Assembly: GCA_964514665.1 (NCBI GenBank)
Contig: CAZESH010000172.1
Location: 1-8,937, forward strand
DNA length: 8,937 bases
Direction of reading: 5' to 3'
Source: CAZESH01 sp964514665
Lineage (GTDB): Bacteria; Bacillota; Bacilli; Paenibacillales; KCTC-25726
This document shows, in pieces, positions 5,106 through 8,937 of this stretch; positions within the stretch are counted from its first letter, which is position 1, and every line of letters begins with the position of its first letter. The notes under the pieces were generated by a model. That model searched no databases. It was not told the DNA's origin and worked only from the letters and a program-made list of their open reading frames with translations. A program made the translations under genes and the position numbers.

Positions 5106-6647
5106 ATGAATTCGCAGAAGACGAATATTCGTTGGACCGTGGTCGGATTAATGCTTGGCTTGCTGCTGGCCGCATTGGATCAAACGATTGTATCCACCGC
5201 CATGCCGACGATTCTATCCGAATTCGGCGGTTTGGACAAATACGTGTGGGTTTTTTCCGCTTATATGATCGCCAGCGTCACCTCCATGCCGCTGTTCGGA
5301 AAGCTGTCCGACATGTACGGAAGAAAGCTGTTCTTCCTGTCCGGGATTATTGTATTCATGGGCGGATCGGCGTTATGCGGTACGGCCAATAGCATGACCG
5401 AGCTGATCATTTACCGTGCCATACAGGGAATAGGCGGAGGCGCGTTGATGCCGATCACGTTTACGATTATTTTTGATATTTTCCCGCCCGAAAAGCGCGG
5501 CAAGATGCAGGGGCTGTTCGGGGCAGTTTTCGGCATATCCAGCGTGCTGGGGCCGATCGCCGGGGCATTTTTTACCGATCATGTCAGGTGGAATTGGATA
5601 TTCTTCATCAACCTGCCGATGGGTGTGATTTCGCTTTTGCTGCTGCTCACTTATTATCATGAATCCAAAGCGCACAAGAAGCAATCGATCGACTGGCTCG
5701 GCACGATTGTGCTGACCGCAGCCGTATTGTCGCTGATGTTTGCCATCGAGCTGGGCGGCAAGCAATACGCATGGGGCTCCTGGCAGATCATCGCGCTGTT
5801 CGCGGCATTCGCCGTATTGTTTGTTTTGTTCCTGGTGGTGGAAAGCAAGGCCAAGAGCCCGATTATTCCCCTGCCGCTGTTCAAAAACCGCTTGTTTGCT
5901 TCCAGTCAGGTGGTCAGCTTTTTCTATGGCGCCATTCTGATCTCCGGAGCTACATACATCCCGCTGTTTGTTCAGGGTGTATTTAACGGAACGGCAACCA
6001 ACGCCGGAGAAGTGCTGACCCCGATGATGCTTGGCGTTGTGGCCAGCAGCACGATCGGAGGGAGGTTTGTGGGGAAATTATCCTATCGCTCGATCATGTT
6101 CGCTTCCGTGATTGTTTTGCTGATGTCCGTCATATTGCTGGGCACGATCAACATGGATACCAAACGTTGGGTAGTCACGGTGTATATGGTGCTGACCGGG
6201 CTGGGAATCGGTTCCTCCTTTCCTGTTATCGCAATGTCTGCGCTGCACAATGTGGAATTTCACTACAGGGGTGTGGTCAATTCGCTTGTGGCCTTTTTCA
6301 GGACGATCGGGTCGGCAATCGGCGTCACGGTGCTCGGTTCGCTGCAAACCAATTACTTTCAAAGTCATATCGCCGGCATCGTCACCGATCCGAAATTTTC
6401 CGGCATGCTGGGTGACGGAAGGGCGCTGCTCAACCCGCAAGCGCGTTCCCAGATTCCCGGGCAGGTCCTGCATCAATTAATCGGGGTTTTGGCCGATTCG
6501 ATTTCTTTTGTATTCAGATGGTCGATTCCTTTTGTGCTGGTATCCATCGTATTCATCTATTTGATGGGCAAAGCCAAGCTGGTGATTTCTTCGCGGACCG
6601 TGCCGGAAACGGGAAAAGCCGCTGCGGTCGGCGAGGCGGCGGAATAA
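5106..6647 (+). CDS. MFS drug:proton antiporter, DHA2 (EmrB/QacA) family, 14 helices
   Basis: A 513-aa integral membrane protein expected to export drugs or metabolites in exchange for protons. Family signatures are L-D-x-T-I-V-x-x-A-x-P in helix 1 (D25, the membrane acidic residue typical of the 14-helix branch); motif A, G-K-L-S-D-M-Y-G-R-K, at 65-74 between helices 2 and 3; motif B around I-Y-R-A-I-Q-G-I-G-G-G at 102-112 (R104); and motif C, ending S-V-L-G-P-I-A-G, at about 139-153 in helix 5, diagnostic of antiporters. Length and hydrophobic segment number fit fourteen helices, with a short Ala/Glu-rich cytoplasmic tail. GGAGG lies 12 bases before the ATG, slightly long spacing. No TetR/MarR regulator or membrane-fusion partner is beside it, so substrate and control cannot be inferred from context. 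Some relatives export siderophores or lincosamides; the sequence alone does not decide. Confidence 0.93.
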   Translation: MNSQKTNIRWTVVGLMLGLLLAALDQTIVSTAMPTILSEFGGLDKYVWVFSAYMIASVTSMPLFGKLSDMYGRKLFFLSGIIVFMGGSALCGTANSMTELIIYRAIQGIGGGALMPITFTIIFDIFPPEKRGKMQGLFGAVFGISSVLGPIAGAFFTDHVRWNWIFFINLPMGVISLLLLLTYYHESKAHKKQSIDWLGTIVLTAAVLSLMFAIELGGKQYAWGSWQIIALFAAFAVLFVLFLVVESKAKSPIIPLPLFKNRLFASSQVVSFFYGAILISGATYIPLFVQGVFNGTATNAGEVLTPMMLGVVASSTIGGRFVGKLSYRSIMFASVIVLLMSVILLGTINMDTKRWVVTVYMVLTGLGIGSSFPVIAMSALHNVEFHYRGVVNSLVAFFRTIGSAIGVTVLGSLQTNYFQSHIAGIVTDPKFSGMLGDGRALLNPQARSQIPGQVLHQLIGVLADSISFVFRWSIPFVLVSIVFIYLMGKAKLVISSRTVPETGKAAAVGEAAE

Positions 6648-6668
6648 TCCGTCGTGTGTAACCGCGAG

Positions 6669-6722
6669 GCACGCAAGCAAGCCACAAACCGCATTACGGC
6701 TTGTGGCTTGATGATTGCGTGC
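6669..6722. terminator. Long hairpin between convergent genes, without a T-run
   Basis: GCACGCAA/TTGCGTGC (6669-6676, 6715-6722) encloses CAAGCCACAA/TTGTGGCTTG (6678-6687, 6701-6710) and a short CCG/CGG. It sits between the ends of the transporter gene (plus) and the ASCH gene (minus). Lack of T-runs on both sides makes it an atypical terminator; it may act as a bidirectional 3' end or RNA-protecting stem. Confidence 0.5.
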
Positions 6723-6751
6723 TTAAGCGTCAATAGGAAGCCCGCCAGCAA

Positions 6752-7039
6752 TTAGATTGCCTTGAATTCATGCACCCAAACCTTCATGTGCGGCAGCCAA
6801 GGCATTCCCGGATGAATGGCTAAAATCGCATTTTTGTATTCCTCCAAAGAACCGTAGCCTTCCTGACGGGCATTTTCCTCCGTCAATTGCTCCAAAGTTT
6901 GCCGATAAACCCGGACGACTTCATACTTCGTGTCTTGAAGCGTCATGATCTCGCCGGGATCTGCATACCTGCCGTTTCTGCGGGTCGCGGTTTTCTTGCC
7001 TTGAATCACTTTTTCAATATCCTCCGGAATGGTAACCAA
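6752..7039 (-). CDS. ASCH-domain protein
   Basis: A small soluble ASCH-domain protein, a beta-barrel fold related to PUA and thought to bind RNA or nucleotides; the specific role of this branch is unknown. Recognised by the N-terminal I-x-x-G-K-K-T-x-T-x-R-x-x-x-Y/A-D-P-G-E segment (the K-x-x-T-x-R and D-x-G-E hallmark), followed by a helical insert and a C-terminal M-K-V-W-V-H-E-F strand. The coordinates use TTG at 7039, the nearest standard start codon, but it has no ribosome binding site. The frame stays open upstream and a perfect AAGGAGG lies 8 bases before an in-frame AUA at 7087. Starting there would give 111 aa with an extra segment reading A-Q-I-D-E-L-P-Q-K-T-C-S-V-D-R. It faces the transporter gene and is divergent from the thioredoxin-like gene. 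Confidence 0.82.
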   Translation of the reverse strand: MVTIPEDIEKVIQGKKTATRRNGRYADPGEIMTLQDTKYEVVRVYRQTLEQLTEENARQEGYGSLEEYKNAILAIHPGMPWLPHMKVWVHEFKAI

Positions 7040-7095
7040 ACGATCAACCGAGCATGTTTTCTGCGGCAGCTCATCGATTTGTGCTATGGCATGGG

Positions 7096-7102
7096 CCTCC
7101 TT
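7096..7102 (-). promoter_or_regulatory. Perfect ribosome binding site pointing to a non-standard start of the ASCH gene
   Basis: Minus-strand AAGGAGG is 8 bases from the in-frame AUA at 7087-7085 and only 3 bases from an out-of-frame ATG (7092-7090) that reads ATG-CCA-TAG and stops at once. No ATG, GTG or TTG in the ASCH frame is within range, so either AUA is used or a start codon has been lost by point mutation. Confidence 0.6.
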
Positions 7103-7107
7103 GTTTA

Positions 7108-7120
7108 TGAAGTCACTTCA
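7108..7120. promoter_or_regulatory. Dyad operator candidate in the divergent intergenic region
   Basis: TGAAGTCACTTCA is a perfect 6+1+6 inverted repeat. It overlaps the transcription start expected from the minus-strand promoter at 7123-7151 and precedes the AAGGAGG of the ASCH gene. A repressor binding here would control the ASCH gene. The cognate family is not recognisable. Confidence 0.45.
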
Positions 7121-7122
7121 TT

Positions 7123-7151
7123 ATTGTATCGACTTGATTGGAAAAATACAA
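7123..7151 (-). promoter_or_regulatory. Probable promoter of the ASCH gene
   Basis: On the minus strand TTGTAT (7151-7146), 17 bases, TACAAT (7128-7123). The start would be near 7117, inside the dyad at 7108-7120. Confidence 0.6.
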
Positions 7152-7165
7152 AGTCATCCTATAAA
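7138..7165 (+). promoter_or_regulatory. Possible promoter of the thioredoxin-like gene
   Basis: TTGGAA (7138-7143), 16 bases, TATAAA (7160-7165). It overlaps the opposite-strand promoter, so the two divergent genes may compete for polymerase. It would leave a leader of about 85 bases in which I see no strong structure. Confidence 0.4.
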
Positions 7166-7255
7166 ATGGACATAAAGCTCGATGTTCAGACGAATAAGAT
7201 AGAGAAGGACAAAATAAAACTACAATGCTTTTTACAGGTACGATCGGGAGGAATC

Positions 7256-7570
7256 ATGGACGATTTTGAAGAAGCCTACTTGCAGAAAACCCGATACAGC
7301 AGCGAAGCGCCGGATGCCGTGCTTTTTTATACCCCGTTTTGCGGCACCTGCCGGGTTGCGGAGAAAATGCTGGATGTCGTGATGGAAATGCGACCCGATC
7401 TTAAGATCGGCAAATGCAACGTCAACTTTGCGCAAAACATCGTGCAGGATTGGCAAATCACCAGTGTTCCCTGCCTGACCGTGCTGCAGCATGGCATTCC
7501 GATGCGCAAGGAATATGCGATGCGGGACGTGCGGCATCTGCTTGAGGTATTGCGTCCGATCGATTCTTGA
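7256..7570 (+). CDS. Small thioredoxin-like protein with CGTC active site
   Basis: A 104-aa single-domain thioredoxin-fold protein, cytoplasmic (no signal peptide or membrane helix). The F-C-G-T-C-R active site gives the redox pair C29 and C32 at the start of helix 1, and S-V-P-C-L-T gives the cis-proline (P72) that packs against it. Two features are unusual: the residue after the cis-proline is Cys (C73), where Thr is common, and there is another Cys at 54, so extra thiol chemistry or metal binding is possible. The dipeptide between the active-site cysteines is GT, not the GP of classical thioredoxin, which usually changes redox potential. The start ATG has GGGAGG 6 bases upstream; a longer open frame beginning upstream crosses the antisense ASCH gene and lacks a site. 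Likely a disulfide reductase or thiol carrier; partner unknown. Confidence 0.85.
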   Translation: MDDFEEAYLQKTRYSSEAPDAVLFYTPFCGTCRVAEKMLDVVMEMRPDLKIGKCNVNFAQNIVQDWQITSVPCLTVLQHGIPMRKEYAMRDVRHLLEVLRPIDS

Positions 7571-7701
7571 AAATTTAGAGGAACAATCCTTTATCTTATC
7601 GATTCATGTACCCGCCTGACATCTCGAGAAACTTTTACCCCAGGTACATCGTTTAAGAGATAGATGGACCAACAAATTATAAAGCTGTTGGAGGTTTGGG
7701 T
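7571..7701. other. Short intergenic region with a GTACC inverted repeat
   Basis: ATGTACC and GGTACAT form a 7-bp inverted repeat separated by 31 bases, within partly complementary flanks (TATC..GATA). It could be a leader structure of the next gene. No clear promoter or terminator was found. Confidence 0.3.
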
Positions 7702-7881
7702 ATGGTGTATTATATCCAATATAAGAATAAGACGTTAGGTCAGGCGTATGAAGTTCTTGAGGATGCCGAGAATAAACTGATCGAGTTGCAGCGTGTATTC
7801 AAGAATATCGAAATCGTGCAGGTAAAGCAAGCGGAACAGCGGGATCAGGCGATAAACGTCCAGAGCGATCTCAATGTTTGA
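7702..7881 (+). CDS. Hypothetical 59-aa protein
   Basis: I do not recognise a family. The start ATG is set by GGAGG at 7690-7694 (7-base spacing); an in-frame TTG two codons earlier is less well placed. The N-terminus (M-V-Y-Y-I-Q-Y-K-N-K) looks like a beta strand, followed by a Leu/Ile-spaced, charged segment (about 14-48) that could form an amphipathic helix or short coiled coil, and a polar tail. There is no signal peptide, membrane helix or cysteine. The strong ribosome binding site and sensible amino-acid composition favour a real gene. Confidence 0.65.
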   Translation: MVYYIQYKNKTLGQAYEVLEDAENKLIELQRVFKNIEIVQVKQAEQRDQAINVQSDLNV

Positions 7882-7949
7882 GCATTTCCGTTATAGATGA
7901 CCATTTTTCCCATATTGGGTTGATGCCGTGCAGTTCTTAGGTGAACTCC

Positions 7950-7957
7950 CATAGACT
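7950..7957 (+). promoter_or_regulatory. Possible sporulation-type -10 element
   Basis: CATAGACT fits the CATAnnnT -10 pattern of sigma-E/sigma-K promoters and lies about 18 bases before the GGGAGG of the next gene. No convincing -35 is seen, so this is weak and rests mainly on the character of the downstream protein. Confidence 0.25.
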
Positions 7958-7991
7958 GATGATGTATCAATCACAAAGGGAGGTATCTCGA

Positions 7992-8228
7992 ATGGACTAT
8001 GTAAACCCGAATCTTATGCACACGATGAATGTCAATCCGATGCATGTAAACAAACCGATGTATCAGGAACCTGTATACGGATATCATCACAAAACGAATG
8101 TGAACATCATGCATTTCGAACCGGAACCAGCCGCCGCCGCTCCTGCAATTCCCTATACATCGACGGCGGCGCTGTTAGTTCTTTTCATCCTGCTGGTGAT
8201 CATTCTTCGTTCTTCTCTGCTTCTGTAA
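7992..8228 (+). CDS. Small Met/Asn/His-rich protein with C-terminal membrane helix (YjcZ-like tail)
   Basis: A 78-aa protein. Residues 1-42 are rich in Met, Asn, His, Tyr and Pro with a loose repeat (N-P-N-L-M-H, N-V-N-P-M-H, N-V-N-I-M-H). Residues 43-53 are acidic then Ala/Pro-rich. Residues 56-78 form a membrane helix starting S-T-A-A-L-L-V-L-F-I-L-L-V-I-I and ending R-S-S-L-L-L. The tail closely resembles that of small YjcZ-type and related spore-associated proteins of Bacillales, so a forespore- or coat-linked role is inferred. The N-terminal Met/His clusters could bind metal such as copper, also inference. The ATG at 7992 has GGGAGG 8 bases upstream; an in-frame GTG at 7941 has none. Ends shortly before a strong terminator. 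Confidence 0.75.
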   Translation: MDYVNPNLMHTMNVNPMHVNKPMYQEPVYGYHHKTNVNIMHFEPEPAAAAPAIPYTSTAALLVLFILLVIILRSSLLL

Positions 8229-8275
8229 CACTTTCAGTATATTCCCACGCAACCTGCTTTGATCGAGAGAGCTGT

Positions 8276-8317
8276 CCGGAGCCTAGCCCGTTTTGGGGTG
8301 GGCTTTCGGTTTTTTTT
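8276..8317 (+). terminator. Intrinsic terminator after the small membrane protein gene
   Basis: CCGGA/TTCGG (8276-8280, 8305-8309) and AGCCC/GGGCT (8285-8289, 8300-8304) form a bulged stem followed by T8 (8310-8317). Confidence 0.75.
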
Positions 8318-8357
8318 CTACAAACTGTGACAGCTTTTTTGTCGGAGGTGGGTTACA

Positions 8358-8390
8358 ATGATATTCATGGAAGAAACGAACGGGCGGTGA
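8358..8390 (+). CDS. Possible 10-codon leader peptide
   Basis: ATG at 8358 is preceded by the only strong ribosome binding site of this region (GGAGGTG, 8344-8350) and reads ten codons (M-I-F-M-E-E-T-N-G-R) to TGA. The stop overlaps GTG at 8387 in the sequence GTGA, the arrangement typical of translational coupling to the next gene. No amino-acid bias suggests attenuation. It may merely load ribosomes for the downstream gene. Confidence 0.35.
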   Translation: MIFMEETNGR

Positions 8391-8767
8391 TCAGGTTGCT
8401 GAAATGTTCGATTGAAAACTGTTCGCAAGCAAAAGCGGACAAGCTGGCGATTATTGATGATGGCAAGCATGTACTGCTGTTGTGTCCGGAACATCTGATT
8501 GCTTATGCAATGAATGATTTGCATGAGAAAAATATGGAACTGAGGAAATCCCGTTTTCACTTGCAGAGCTGTGAAATTTGCGGTGCTCCCGCCATTTTGT
8601 ATGCGGCGGAAGTGGAGCTGCAATTGTGCCGGAGTCATTTGACCAAGCTGCTCAGAAGGCAGCTATCGGTGGCGGAGTACCGGATATTGGCGGACAAGCA
8701 CGGCCGCTTCCCCCTGATTAGCGAAGATTATTATTCCTCCGGCGGTTTTGCCATGCAGCCGCTTTGA
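8387..8767 (+). CDS. Hypothetical protein with two Cys/His zinc-binding-like units
   Basis: A 126-aa soluble protein if started at GTG 8387. It contains two similar half-units: C7-x4-C12 with C33-P-E-H36, and C62-E-I-C65 with C81-R-S-H84. Each is a C..C pair, a spacer of 15-20 residues, then C-x-x-H, as expected for two structural zinc sites and an internal duplication. A helical link (about 38-60) joins them, and the C-terminal 40 residues are helical then polar. I know no precise family; nucleic-acid or protein binding is the usual job of such folds. Start choice is uncertain: the open frame extends to GTG 8327, but that start is only ten bases after the previous terminator's T-run and has no binding site. 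GTG 8387 overlaps the stop of a short leader that does have one. Confidence 0.7.
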   Translation: MIRLLKCSIENCSQAKADKLAIIDDGKHVLLLCPEHLIAYAMNDLHEKNMELRKSRFHLQSCEICGAPAILYAAEVELQLCRSHLTKLLRRQLSVAEYRILADKHGRFPLISEDYYSSGGFAMQPL

Positions 8768-8937
8768 AATCAAACTATACGCATGTCGCTATTCCAATTT
8801 TGCTTTCTGATGCCCACTTTGGTGAATGGGCCAGTCTAAGTTCTGAGGGGGATTTTTGTTTGGGGTAAGTTTGTTTTCCGTAACAAAAGGGAGGACCTGA
8901 GAGACCTAGAACCATGAAATGTCGGAGAACTTCCCTT
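8768..8937. other. Downstream stretch with a possible partial gene start at the window edge
   Basis: GCCCA/TGGGC near 8812-8832 is a small hairpin without a T-run. TTTGTT/AACAAA at about 8870-8887 precedes AAGGGAGG (8887-8894). The first ATG afterwards (8914, reading M-K-C-R-R-T-S-L to the end) is 19 bases away, too far for normal initiation, so a gene starting here is only a possibility. Confidence 0.3.

Noticed and set aside
5081..5392. 103-aa frame starting upstream of the transporter ATG
   Set aside because: Out of frame with the transporter, composition unlike a protein, overlaps a clear membrane protein gene.
6887..7255. Long N-terminal extension of the thioredoxin-like frame
   Set aside because: It runs antisense through the ASCH gene; the ATG at 7256 has GGGAGG at ideal spacing and begins a complete thioredoxin fold.
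8867..8937. T-box or other known riboswitch leader at the right edge
   Set aside because: GGGAGGACC only loosely resembles the T-box sequence and no specifier stem or terminator is visible before the window ends.

Overview
The window looks like chromosomal DNA of a spore-forming Gram-positive bacterium, most likely Paenibacillus or a close relative. The signs are AGGAGG-type ribosome binding sites, TTG/GTG starts, a secreted copper-amine-oxidase-N-type 'stalk' protein behind a cyclic-di-GMP-type riboswitch, and a small protein with a Ser-Thr-Ala-anchored C-terminal membrane helix of the kind found in Paenibacillus spore-associated proteins. This assignment comes from gene style only.

Layout. 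1-127: AT-rich sequence with two oppositely oriented IS256-like end motifs. 130-1190: no convincing gene; two imperfect ~310 bp tandem copies built almost entirely of nested inverted repeats, with outward-facing terminator-like hairpins at both sides. 1195-3105 (minus): a 636-aa secreted protein, preceded by a sigma-A promoter (3329-3357), a GEMM-I/c-di-GMP-I type aptamer (3209-3299) and an intrinsic terminator (3162-3190). 3426-5004 (plus): an orphan uronate isomerase gene (uxaC) with its own promoter, a perfect 16-bp palindromic operator candidate just downstream of the start of transcription, and a terminator. 5026-6647 (plus): a 14-helix drug:H+ antiporter (DHA2/EmrB type). 6752-7039 or 7087 (minus): an ASCH-domain protein whose best ribosome binding site points to an AUA codon. 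7256-7570 (plus): a small thioredoxin-like protein divergent from it. 7702-7881: an unrecognised 59-aa protein. 7992-8228: a 78-aa Met/Asn/His-rich protein with a C-terminal membrane helix. 8358-8767: a possible 10-codon leader coupled by a GTGA overlap to a 126-aa protein with two CxxC/CxxH-type metal-binding units. The final 170 bases hold no certain gene.

How it fits together. Most genes appear to be single transcription units with their own signals, so this is a mosaic of accessory functions and not a pathway operon. The two parts that most deserve follow-up are the riboswitch-controlled secreted protein, which links second-messenger signalling to a cell-surface product, and the tandem structured repeats at 258-868, which match no family I recognise.
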